Source: an uncultured Clostridium sp. (GTDB lineage Bacteria > Bacillota > Clostridia > TANB77 > CAG-508). Taken from it: a stretch of 9,929 nucleotides of DNA. A program made the translations under genes and the position numbers. Below are positions 1-6,259 of this stretch, in pieces; the first letter of the stretch is position 1; every line of letters begins with the position of its first letter. The DNA is taken from assembly GCA_900553865.1 (NCBI GenBank), contig USFC01000060.1, positions 1 through 9,929 of the forward strand, in the 5' to 3' direction. The notes below the pieces were generated by a model. The model worked only from the letters and a program-made list of their open reading frames with translations. It searched no databases and was not told where the DNA came from.

Positions 1-1
1 T

Positions 2-448
2 GATGCATTAATAGGAGAAACTGATAGACATGAAGAAAATTGGGGAGTTTCTTATAAAAATGGAAATTACAAAATTTCACCTCTATATGATAATGGATGT
101 AATTTGTTAAGAGAATATAGTAAAGAAAGTAAAATTATAGAAGAGTGGGAAAGTGGAAAAAAGGACTTTAATAATTATATAAATAAAAGCAGAACAGTCA
201 TATATGATAATAAGGGAAACAAAAGATATAAGCATTTTGAATTAATAAAGCAATTATACAAACAAAATAAAGAAGAAGTTGAAAAAGAAATAAAAAATTT
301 GGAAAATTTTACAGATGAGAAGGCAGAAGAAATAGTAAAAAGAGTGCCCAATGAATTTATGTGTAATATACAAAAAGAATATATTATAAAATATTTAATA
401 TTAAGAAGAGAAAAGTTGTTAAAAATAATAAAGAATGAAAATATGTAA
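2..448 (+). CDS. HipA-like Ser/Thr protein kinase, C-terminal part (5' end outside window)
   Basis: The reading frame is open from base 2 to the TAA at 446-448, so only the last 148 residues are visible. They contain the kinase catalytic core of the HipA/CtkA family: a catalytic loop GETDRHEENWG, with Asp at visible residue 8 and Asn at 13 (the Asp-x4-Asn spacing of HipA D309/N314), followed by SPLYDNG, whose Asp at residue 30 matches the metal-binding Asp of HipA (D332). The remainder is Lys/Glu-rich and helical, as usual for the C-lobe of the shorter Bacillota HipA-like kinases. In this family such kinases phosphorylate proteins (for example GltX in E. coli HipA), often as the toxin of a toxin-antitoxin pair. 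The next gene starts 17 bases downstream and carries a HipA N-subdomain-like region, so the two are probably one functional unit. The substrate and the N-lobe cannot be judged from this window. Confidence 0.82.
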   Translation, partial: DALIGETDRHEENWGVSYKNGNYKISPLYDNGCNLLREYSKESKIIEEWESGKKDFNNYINKSRTVIYDNKGNKRYKHFELIKQLYKQNKEEVEKEIKNLENFTDEKAEEIVKRVPNEFMCNIQKEYIIKYLILRREKLLKIIKNENM

Positions 449-465
449 AGAGAGTTGGTGAGTAA

Positions 466-1152
466 ATGGAGGAAACATTATTATTAATTTGGAAAGATGC
501 AAAAGAAAGAAGAAGGTATATTATAGGTGTTTTGACACATACTAATGGAAAGTATATTTTTAGATATGTAAATCCGGAATTAGAAGATGCTAAAAAAGCA
601 GGTTTTGACTATTTTCCGGGTTTCCCAGATGTAGATAAGCAATACACTAATAATGGAGTTTTATTTGCAAATATTTTAACTAGATTGCCAAATAAAAATA
701 GACCAGATTATTTGCAAATTTTGAATGCATATGACTTAAAGACTAATTCAACAGAAATGGAAATTTTGAAAAATACAAAGGGAAGGTTATTAACAGATAA
801 TTTTGAGTTTGTACCTGAGTTTAATAGAAATAAAATTGAGTTTGATGTTGCAGGAACAAGTCATAGGGAAGATATAGAAAAATGTAAAGATAAATTGAAA
901 GTAAATGATACTTTAATATTAGAAAAAGAGCCAACCAATCAATATGATAATTATGCAATAAAGATTATTTATAATAAAAATAATAAAAACTATCATATTG
1001 GATATGTACCAAGATATTATTCAAAGGAATTAACAAAATTATTAAATAAAAATATAAGATATTCAGCACAAATAGAAAAACTAAATTTTAATACACCATT
1101 TAAAGATGAAGATATAAACGCAAGTGTAAAAATAATTTTTGAAAACAAATGA
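466..1152 (+). CDS. HIRAN domain protein with HipA N-subdomain-like region
   Basis: 228 residues, soluble, no signal peptide. Residues 1-85 resemble the small N-terminal subdomain of HipA (HipN/HipS): a strand-rich start, GVLTHTNGKYIFRY at 21-34, a PGFPD segment at 51-55 and LFANILTRLP at 66-75 (compare the 'FDNLLPDG' region of HipA). Residues 127-205 form a HIRAN domain, with the hallmark EPTNQYDNYAIKI at 155-167 and HIGYVPRYYS at 177-186. HIRAN domains are known in SNF2 helicases such as HLTF, where they bind 3' DNA ends, and as stand-alone proteins in bacterial defence-like contexts. The ATG at 466 is preceded only by a weak purine-rich site, and the 17-base gap suggests co-transcription with the kinase. 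By analogy to HipBST, where HipS corresponds to this HipA subdomain and neutralises the kinase, this protein may be the antitoxin or a regulatory subunit; that role is inferred. Confidence 0.8.
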   Translation: MEETLLLIWKDAKERRRYIIGVLTHTNGKYIFRYVNPELEDAKKAGFDYFPGFPDVDKQYTNNGVLFANILTRLPNKNRPDYLQILNAYDLKTNSTEMEILKNTKGRLLTDNFEFVPEFNRNKIEFDVAGTSHREDIEKCKDKLKVNDTLILEKEPTNQYDNYAIKIIYNKNNKNYHIGYVPRYYSKELTKLLNKNIRYSAQIEKLNFNTPFKDEDINASVKIIFENK

Positions 1153-1171
1153 TAAAATAAACAAAGGAAAA

Positions 1172-1178
1172 GGGGAGG
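1172..1178 (+). promoter_or_regulatory. Ribosome binding site fixing the adaptor start at 1184
   Basis: GGGGAGG lies 5 bases before the ATG at 1184. A longer reading with a TTG at 1139 would overlap the HIRAN gene by 14 bases, has no such site, and adds 15 polar residues that adaptor proteins of this family do not have. The ATG at 1184 is therefore preferred. Confidence 0.8.
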
Positions 1179-1183
1179 AAAAA

Positions 1184-1918
1184 ATGGAAGAAATAAATAT
1201 AAAAGACATATTTAACATATTTTGGGCAAAAAAAGTACAAATAATACTTATTATCCTTATTTTTACAATATTAGGAGTACTATATTCATATTTATATGTA
1301 AAACCAAAATACAAAGTGTATACAACTTTGCTACTAGCAACATCAACAGAAAAGAAAGATGGAGAAGGGGAAAACAAGGCAAGCGCAACTACAACAACAG
1401 ATATAAACTTAAACAATAGCTTAGTATCAACATATAGTGTATTAATAAAAAGTAAGCCAGTATTAAGAGAAGTAATAGAAAAACTAAATATAAGAGAAAC
1501 AGAGGAAGAACTAAAAAATAATATAACAGTTAGTGCAGAAAAAAATACACAAGTAATAAAAATAGAGGTAACAAATTCAAATGCAAAAGTAGCGCAAGAT
1601 GTAGCAAACGAAATAGCAAAATCATTTGCAGTTCAAGTAGAAGATATTTATAACATAAACAATGTTCATGTAATAGAAAAGGCAGAAGAAACAACTACTC
1701 CATATAATGTGAACCATATAAAAGATATAATAATGTTTGCTTTTGGAGGATTTGTAATAGCAGGTATATATGCAATAATAGCAAATTTACTAGATACAAC
1801 AGTAAAAACACAAGATGATATAGAAAAAAGAACTGGCCTAAGTGTTCTTGTAAGTATTCCAATGATGAACAGTTTTGAAGATTTACCAAAACCAGTAAAA
1901 AAAGGAGGAACAAGATAA
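1184..1918 (+). CDS. cpsC: Wzz/CpsC (YveK)-type polysaccharide co-polymerase and tyrosine kinase adaptor
   Basis: 244 residues with the typical topology: a short cytoplasmic start (MEEINIKDIFNIFW), TM1 at about 18-39, an extracytoplasmic loop at about 40-180 with predicted helices (LVSTYSVLIKSKPVLREVIEKL region, 80-101), TM2 at about 181-203, and a cytoplasmic tail to 244. This is the length of Gram-positive CpsC/CapA/TkmA proteins, in which the C-terminal tail binds and activates a separate tyrosine kinase, while the membrane part affects the chain length or export of a polysaccharide. The stop codon overlaps the start of the kinase gene by one base (TAATG), so translation is probably coupled. 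Only 31 bases separate it from the HIRAN gene, and I see no convincing promoter there; transcription may come from upstream. The symbol denotes the family; the polymer served is unknown. Confidence 0.92.
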   Translation: MEEINIKDIFNIFWAKKVQIILIILIFTILGVLYSYLYVKPKYKVYTTLLLATSTEKKDGEGENKASATTTTDINLNNSLVSTYSVLIKSKPVLREVIEKLNIRETEEELKNNITVSAEKNTQVIKIEVTNSNAKVAQDVANEIAKSFAVQVEDIYNINNVHVIEKAEETTTPYNVNHIKDIIMFAFGGFVIAGIYAIIANLLDTTVKTQDDIEKRTGLSVLVSIPMMNSFEDLPKPVKKGGTR

Positions 1919-3009
1919 TGAGAAAAGAGATAATAACTTTTAGAGAACCAAAATCTCCAATTTCAGAGATTTTTAGAACCTTAAGAACAAATATCCAATT
2001 TGCCAACAATAAAAGAGGCCTACATTCATTACTTATTACTTCTACAACACCGGGTGAAGGGAAAAGCTGGGTTTCAGCCAATTTAGCTGTTGCATTTGCA
2101 CAAGCAGGGAAAAGAGTTGTTTTAGTTGACTGTGATATGAGAAAAGGAAGGCAATTTTCAATGTTTGGAGTTGCTCCAACACCTGGACTTTCTAACTTTT
2201 TGTCTGGAATAAATTCAAATGGTGAAGAAAGTAACCCAGATATATTATCATATTTAAGAAGTACAGAAGTAGAAAACTTATATGTAATTACTGCGGGAAA
2301 TGTACCACCAAATCCTTCAGAATTGCTAGATTCTAAACAAATGGAAAAAACAATAGAAGACTTAAAAAGTGTTTGCGATTTAGTTATATTTGATGGAACT
2401 CCATGTTCTTTAGTTACAGATTCTGTAATAATTTCACGTTATGTAGATACTACTTTAATGGTTTCTGCATACAAAATGACAAAAATAGAAGAGCTAGAAA
2501 AAGCTAAAAGAGAGATTGAAAATGTTGGTGGAAAAATAGCAGGTGTTGTAATAAATAAAGTTCCAACTTCTCAAAAGCAATATTATAGTACGTATTATTA
2601 TGGTGAATTAGATGAAAATTCAAATGGAAGAAGAAGCAAAAAAGAGCAAGAATATATAGTAAAAAAAAAGAAAGAAGATTTGAGAGAAAAATCTAAAAAT
2701 GTAATAAGTCAAAATAGAATAAACCTTCAAAAAGAAAAAATTGAAATAGAAAAAATACTACCAGAAGAAAAAGTACAAACAATAGAAACAAAACAAGAAA
2801 AAACTAAGGTAGTAGAAGCAACTGAAAATGAAAATAAATCAGGAACTTTATACGATTTTGACAAAGAAGTAGAAAACAATTCTGGAATATATGATTTCGA
2901 TAAAGAAGTTGCAGAAGAACAAAAAGGCTTTGGAGCATTAGAATTAATAAAGCAAATGTCAAAATATGTAGATGAAGAAAAAGAAAAGCTAAGAAGGAAA
3001 GAAGGATAG
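1918..3009 (+). CDS. cpsD: CpsD/CapB-type protein tyrosine kinase (BY-kinase) with extended C-terminal tail
   Basis: 363 residues, cytoplasmic, acting with the membrane adaptor encoded just upstream. Visible motifs in order are the oligomerisation motif E17-x2-R20-x2-R23, Walker A TSTTPGEGKS (41-50), Walker A' VVLVDCDMR (67-75) with D71 and D73, Walker B LVIFDGTP (155-162), and a tyrosine cluster YYSTYYYG (222-229), the usual autophosphorylation tail. All catalytic elements are intact. BY-kinases of this kind autophosphorylate in trans and control polymer synthesis and other substrates. Most relatives end soon after the tyrosine cluster (about 225-250 residues). Here about 130 further residues follow, rich in Lys and Glu, with two copies of YDFDKEV (312-318 and 325-331) and a basic end. 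AGGAGG at 1903-1908 precedes the ATG by 9 bases. Confidence 0.95.
   Translation: MRKEIITFREPKSPISEIFRTLRTNIQFANNKRGLHSLLITSTTPGEGKSWVSANLAVAFAQAGKRVVLVDCDMRKGRQFSMFGVAPTPGLSNFLSGINSNGEESNPDILSYLRSTEVENLYVITAGNVPPNPSELLDSKQMEKTIEDLKSVCDLVIFDGTPCSLVTDSVIISRYVDTTLMVSAYKMTKIEELEKAKREIENVGGKIAGVVINKVPTSQKQYYSTYYYGELDENSNGRRSKKEQEYIVKKKKEDLREKSKNVISQNRINLQKEKIEIEKILPEEKVQTIETKQEKTKVVEATENENKSGTLYDFDKEVENNSGIYDFDKEVAEEQKGFGALELIKQMSKYVDEEKEKLRRKEG
2851..2910 (+). repeat. Tandem YDFDKEV-coding repeat in the kinase tail
   Basis: Two copies of the heptapeptide YDFDKEV are encoded at 2851-2871 and 2890-2910, separated by six residues (ENNSGI). The DNA of the two copies differs at synonymous positions (TAC GAT TTT GAC and TAT GAT TTC GAT), so the repeat is conserved at protein level rather than being a fresh DNA duplication. 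Each has a tyrosine next to acidic residues. Confidence 0.85.
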
Positions 3010-3012
3010 TAA

Positions 3013-3738
3013 ATGATAGATTTTCATTCTCATATAATTTTTGAAGTAGATGATGGAGCAAATTCAGTAGAAAAATCAGTAAAACTTTTAAAAGAAGCTG
3101 AAATGGCAGGATTTAATAGTATTATTTTAACTCCGCATTATATGGAAGATTATTATGAGCACCCAGCAGATGAGATAAAAGAAAAAATAGAAATTTTAAG
3201 AAATATATGCCAGAAAGAAAATATAAACTTAAAATTATATCAGGCAAATGAAATCTATATAGCAAATGACATGGTAGATTTACTTAAAAATAATATGGCA
3301 AGTACTGTAAATAAAAGTCAATATGTATTATTTGAACTACCGATGCATGAAGAACCTTTGAATTTGCTAGAAGTAATATATTCGTTGAAGGAAAACAATA
3401 TAACACCAATTATTGCTCATCCTGAAAGGTATATATATGTACAAAAAGATATTAGCAAATTAAATGACTTATTAGATATGGGTGTATTATTTCAATCAAA
3501 TTATGGAAGTATAATTGGGCAGTATGGAAGCACTTGTAAAAAGACAATAAAAAAACTGCTTAAAAATAATTGTATTCATTTTTTAGGTTCAGACGTACAT
3601 AGACCTGAAACAGTTTATTATAGTTTGGAAAAAGCAAAAAAGAAGTTAATAAAACTTTTGGGAAAAGAAAAGTTTGAAGAATTATCTGAAATAAATGCAC
3701 AAAAAGTTTTAAATAATGAACCTATTTATTTTGAATAA
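3013..3738 (+). CDS. cpsB: CpsB/CapC (YwqE)-type PHP-domain protein tyrosine phosphatase
   Basis: 241 residues, the normal family length. The metal-binding motifs of the PHP fold appear in order: MIDFHSHI (1-8), VDDGA (12-16), LTPHY (39-43), ANEIYI (residues 78-83) supplying the metal-bridging Glu, IIAHPER (133-139), and GSDVH (192-196). Such enzymes are manganese-dependent and dephosphorylate the cognate BY-kinase, resetting the phosphorylation cycle needed for polymer production. The ATG lies 3 bases after the kinase stop and is preceded by GAAGGA at 3001-3006, so it closes the adaptor-kinase-phosphatase operon. No clear terminator follows. Confidence 0.95.
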   Translation: MIDFHSHIIFEVDDGANSVEKSVKLLKEAEMAGFNSIILTPHYMEDYYEHPADEIKEKIEILRNICQKENINLKLYQANEIYIANDMVDLLKNNMASTVNKSQYVLFELPMHEEPLNLLEVIYSLKENNITPIIAHPERYIYVQKDISKLNDLLDMGVLFQSNYGSIIGQYGSTCKKTIKKLLKNNCIHFLGSDVHRPETVYYSLEKAKKKLIKLLGKEKFEELSEINAQKVLNNEPIYFE

Positions 3739-3776
3739 AATTTAATTAAAAGGAAATAATAAAAATAGAAAAATGA

Positions 3777-3805
3777 AGTGCAAATGCAAGCTTTGCAAAT
3801 ACACT
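3777..3805. repeat. Short imperfect inverted repeat after the phosphatase gene
   Basis: AGTG (3777-3780) and TGCAA (3785-3789) pair with TTGCA (3793-3797) and CACT (3802-3805) around a GCT loop, with a mostly unpaired internal 4x4 loop. It is not followed by a T run, so it is a poor intrinsic terminator. It might be a 3'-end stabilising hairpin or chance. Confidence 0.3.
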
Positions 3806-3856
3806 AAAAATAAAATTTATTATAATAATAAAAAATAATAAATTTAGAAAAAAGTA

Positions 3857-3885
3857 TTGCAAACAAAATTAAAAAAGTGTAAAAT
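3857..3885 (+). promoter_or_regulatory. Promoter for the small membrane protein gene
   Basis: TTGCAA (3857-3862), a 17-base spacer and TAAAAT (3880-3885) give a good housekeeping-sigma promoter. The predicted start is near 3892, leaving a leader of about 50 bases before the ATG at 3943. Confidence 0.6.
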
Positions 3886-3925
3886 AGGTTTGTGTTAAAA
3901 GTACAAAACATAAGAAAAATAAAAC

Positions 3926-3933
3926 GAGGGAGG
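3926..3933 (+). promoter_or_regulatory. Ribosome binding site fixing the start at 3943
   Basis: GAGGGAGG lies 9 bases before the ATG at 3943. The longer reading from a TTG at 3892 would begin at about the predicted transcription start and add 17 very basic residues with no site of its own, so 3943 is preferred. Confidence 0.75.
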
Positions 3934-3942
3934 AAACGGAAG

Positions 3943-4278
3943 ATGCCAATTGTTGATTTATCAAATCCGCTAAATATATTAATATCAATACTTTTATTTG
4001 TATTAATATTATTTTTAGCAAAAGAAATTAAAAGAAGCAATGTTACATGCATTATGCTATTGGTATATTTAACATTAATAGTAGGTCATTGCATAGAATA
4101 TGCTTTAATAGGAGAATCAGCAGAATTAACTACTAAACTTGCAAATTGTATAACAGTTGACTTTGTGTTTATCTTTTTATCATTTTTCGCTTATTTATGG
4201 ACAGACCATATCGAATCAGAAGAAAGAAAAATTAAAAGTATAGACAATAGTTTAGACTGGTTCTGGAAAAAAGTTTAA
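3943..4278 (+). CDS. Small membrane protein with three predicted helices, family not recognised
   Basis: 111 residues. Three hydrophobic segments are visible at about 11-26, 35-57 and 68-87, separated by a basic loop (KEIKRSN, 27-33) and a polar loop (GESAELTTK, 57-65). A charged cytoplasmic-looking tail follows (ESEERKIKSI, 91-100) and ends in an aromatic and basic stretch, DWFWKKV. By the positive-inside rule the first loop is cytoplasmic. I do not recognise the family. It lies between two tyrosine-kinase modules and has its own promoter and a strong ribosome binding site, so it is a real, separately controlled gene. A link to the polysaccharide system, such as a regulator or scaffold for the adaptors, is only inferred from position. 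Confidence 0.75.
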   Translation: MPIVDLSNPLNILISILLFVLILFLAKEIKRSNVTCIMLLVYLTLIVGHCIEYALIGESAELTTKLANCITVDFVFIFLSFFAYLWTDHIESEERKIKSIDNSLDWFWKKV

Positions 4279-4294
4279 AAAACTAATAATTTAA

Positions 4295-4323
4295 TAGACA
4301 AACGTGTAAAAAAGTGTTAAAAT
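4295..4323 (+). promoter_or_regulatory. Promoter for the adaptor-pseudokinase gene
   Basis: TAGACA (4295-4300), a 17-base spacer and TAAAAT (4318-4323) form a good promoter whose start would fall near 4330. The bases before the -10 box (AAAAAAGTGT, 4308-4317) are the same as those at 3871-3880 in the preceding promoter. Confidence 0.6.
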
Positions 4324-4329
4324 ATATGT

Positions 4330-4375
4330 AATATTTAGCACTTTTTATTTTGAAATAAAAAAGTTAGTAAATATT
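4330..4375. repeat. Long AT-rich inverted repeat at the predicted transcript start
   Basis: AATATTTA (4330-4337) pairs with TAAATATT (4368-4375), and ACTTTTTATTT (4340-4350) with AAATAAAAAAGT (4353-4364, one extra A). The RNA could fold into a long hairpin. It has no T run after it and lies between promoter and gene, so it is more likely a leader structure than a terminator. Confidence 0.5.
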
Positions 4376-4415
4376 CCTATTATAAAATAAAAATAAGGAA
4401 GGAATGGAACTAAAA

Positions 4416-5615
4416 ATGGCAGAAGAACTTGATATAAAGAAAATAGCAAAGTTTATGTACCAAAGAAAAAATATTTTTATTTATATTTTATTAGCCTCAA
4501 TAATTATAGGAGCAATATACACGTTTATTATAAAAAGACCGCTATATGAATCTAAAACCTCAATCTTAATAGATAAAGCAGATGCTTCTATAGAAAAGTA
4601 CATAACTAGTAAAGATATATTGAAAAATAAAACCATAAAAGTAAATTTTGACAAAACTAGCAAAATTATTACAGCAACAGCAAGTTATTCAAAGGCGGAT
4701 GCAGCCTTTAATGAATTAAATGAGTATATTGATGTATTAGAAGAAAGTTTAACTCAAACCTATGGAACTAAAACTTTTAAAATAATAGAAACACCACAAG
4801 TAGCAACAAAAATTAGTAATGCTACATATGTAAAAGATATTTCAATTTGCATAGTAGGCGGAATAATTATATATGCATTATATATATTAATTGTACTTAA
4901 TTTTAAAGGATTTATAAGTGCAAAAGAAATAGAAAATGAATCGAAAATGAAAGTACTTGGAGAAATAAAAAAAGAAAAGCCAGCAAATAAAAAAGAAACA
5001 GTAAAATATGAAACAAGTAATGAAGCTATAGAAAATGAATTAAAAAGAATTATGGCAAATATAGAATTAGCTCCAAAAGTACAAAAACCTAAAATTATAG
5101 TATGTACAGGAGCTAGCCATAAGGTTGGAACCTCATATGTTGTAAACAATTTGGCTATACAATATTCAAAAATATATAAAAATGTATTAATTGTAGATGC
5201 TAATATAAATACAAAAGTATTATCCAAAGAATATGGAGTATGCGAAAAAACTGGAATAGCAAACCTTACAAAAAAGGATGCTATAACAGATATTAATAAA
5301 ATAATTCAAAAAACAAAAAATGAAAGAATTTCTATCTTGCCAGCAGGAAACATAGAAGTAGATGAAGAATTATTTTTAAATAAAAACATAGATAATACAT
5401 TAAAAATACTAGAAAATAATTATGAGGTTATATTAGTAGATACAATGTCAATTAATGAAAATGTGCTTCCAATTGCACTAGCCAAAATAGCAGAAAGCAC
5501 AATTATAGTAGCACAGGAAGATAAAACAAAAATAGAAGATATACAAAAAGCAAAAAACACCATAGAAAATGTTGGTGGAAAAAGTGCAGGAGTGATATTA
5601 AATAAAGTTATATAA
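4416..5615 (+). CDS. Wzz/CpsC-CpsD fusion with degenerate (pseudo-)tyrosine kinase domain
   Basis: 399 residues. The adaptor half has TM1 at about 19-39, a short extracytoplasmic loop, and TM2 at about 141-162. The kinase-like half runs from about 200 to 399 and clearly shares ancestry with the kinase at 1918: both end in a nearly identical block (ENVGGK-x-AGV-x2-NKV). Its active-site motifs are eroded. The Walker A position reads TGASHKVGTS (231-240), where the P-loop Lys is Thr. Walker A' reads VLIVDANIN, keeping D261 but losing the second Asp and the Arg. E-x2-R-x2-R is replaced (N207, K210, M213). Walker B VILVDT (D342) remains. There is no tyrosine tail. It is therefore probably a non-catalytic regulator or partner of the active kinase. 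An in-frame ATG at 4404 is possible, but AAGGAAGG (4395-4402) is then too close; 4416 is preferred with moderate certainty. Confidence 0.88.
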   Translation: MAEELDIKKIAKFMYQRKNIFIYILLASIIIGAIYTFIIKRPLYESKTSILIDKADASIEKYITSKDILKNKTIKVNFDKTSKIITATASYSKADAAFNELNEYIDVLEESLTQTYGTKTFKIIETPQVATKISNATYVKDISICIVGGIIIYALYILIVLNFKGFISAKEIENESKMKVLGEIKKEKPANKKETVKYETSNEAIENELKRIMANIELAPKVQKPKIIVCTGASHKVGTSYVVNNLAIQYSKIYKNVLIVDANINTKVLSKEYGVCEKTGIANLTKKDAITDINKIIQKTKNERISILPAGNIEVDEELFLNKNIDNTLKILENNYEVILVDTMSINENVLPIALAKIAESTIIVAQEDKTKIEDIQKAKNTIENVGGKSAGVILNKVI

Positions 5616-5654
5616 TTTAATTATATATAAAAAAACAAATGAGGGGGTTTTTCT

Positions 5655-6248
5655 ATGAAAAAACAAACAATTATCACATTAGTGATTATTGCAATAGTTG
5701 TAGCTTTAGTGGTTGCAATATGGGCAGCAGTGGCAAATGGCAAAAAAACAAATGGTGAAGGAACAAAGGTAGAGACAGTAGCTCAAATAAAGGAAATGTT
5801 TAACTCTATTTATACAAAATTAAAAAATGAGTTACCAAGCCTAGAAACACAAAAAATTGATGTAAGTGACTCTACTCAAGTAAAGGAATATACAGGGCTT
5901 AAATCAAATGAAAATGTTGAAGCAATTGTAGTTTCAGAACCATTAATGTCTTCACAGGCATATTCAGCAGTTGCCGTAAAAGCAAAAGCTGGTGCTAACA
6001 TAGAAAGCATGAAGCAAGAAATGCTAGACAACGTAGATATGGCAAAATGGATATGTGTTTCAGCTAGCAATTTATACATAACGAATTCTGGAAACACAAT
6101 ATTTATGGTAATGTCAGATGATGATTGGGCTAAGCCAGTATATGATGCCTTCAAAGAATATGTAAATAACAAAATAGGAAAAGAATTAAACAAGGTGTCT
6201 GATGAAGCAAATATAGAATTGCCACCAGAAATGCCAGCAGTAATGTAA
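5655..6248 (+). CDS. Membrane-anchored extracytoplasmic protein, possibly DUF4358-like
   Basis: 197 residues. The start is MKKQ followed by one strong hydrophobic helix (about 5-27) with no lipobox cysteine or obvious signal-peptidase site, so it looks like a signal anchor with the rest outside the cell. Residues 40-175 form one compact-looking domain with GLKSNENVEAIVVSEPLMSS (81-100), an Ala/Lys-rich AVAVKAKAGANIES (105-118) and a later strand TIFMVMSDDDW (148-158). This pattern resembles DUF4358 proteins, which occur in Bacillota near MBOAT/DHHW genes, but I hold that assignment loosely. The tail is proline- and methionine-rich. GAGGGGG (5641-5647) is a strong ribosome binding site 7 bases before the ATG. 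It follows the pseudokinase gene by 39 bases and is closed by a strong terminator. Function unknown. Confidence 0.7.
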   Translation: MKKQTIITLVIIAIVVALVVAIWAAVANGKKTNGEGTKVETVAQIKEMFNSIYTKLKNELPSLETQKIDVSDSTQVKEYTGLKSNENVEAIVVSEPLMSSQAYSAVAVKAKAGANIESMKQEMLDNVDMAKWICVSASNLYITNSGNTIFMVMSDDDWAKPVYDAFKEYVNNKIGKELNKVSDEANIELPPEMPAVM

Positions 6249-6259
6249 ATACGTAAAAT
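6231..6259 (+). promoter_or_regulatory. Candidate promoter for the acyltransferase gene, overlapping the terminator
   Basis: ATGCCA (6231-6236), a 17-base spacer and TAAAAT (6254-6259) give a moderate match. The -10 box equals that of the other three promoters in the window and lies inside the left arm of the terminator stem. Start would be near 6266. Confidence 0.3.

Noticed and set aside
1124..1158. A promoter for the tyrosine kinase operon at the end of the HIRAN gene (TAAAAT at 1153-1158).
   Set aside because: No acceptable -35 hexamer lies 16-18 bases upstream; one -10-like AT string in this composition is not evidence.
1139..1183. A longer start (TTG at 1139) for the Wzz/CpsC adaptor.
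   Set aside because: It overlaps the HIRAN gene, lacks a ribosome binding site and adds a polar stretch not seen in the family; ATG 1184 follows GGGGAGG at good spacing.
2804..3061. Open frames on the minus strand across the kinase, phosphatase and other genes.
   Set aside because: They are antisense to clearly conserved proteins, are low-complexity Leu/Phe-rich, and lack ribosome binding sites.
3777..3805. An intrinsic terminator after the phosphatase gene.
   Set aside because: The stem is short and interrupted and no T run follows, so it is listed only as an inverted repeat.
4330..4375. The AT hairpin as a terminator of the small membrane protein gene.
   Set aside because: It lies downstream of the next promoter, has almost no G or C in the stem and no T run on the correct side.
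5611..5616. A perfect TATAAT at the end of the pseudokinase gene as promoter for the anchored protein.
   Set aside because: No -35 box or extended -10 is found at 16-18 bases; the gene follows by only 39 bases and fits co-transcription.
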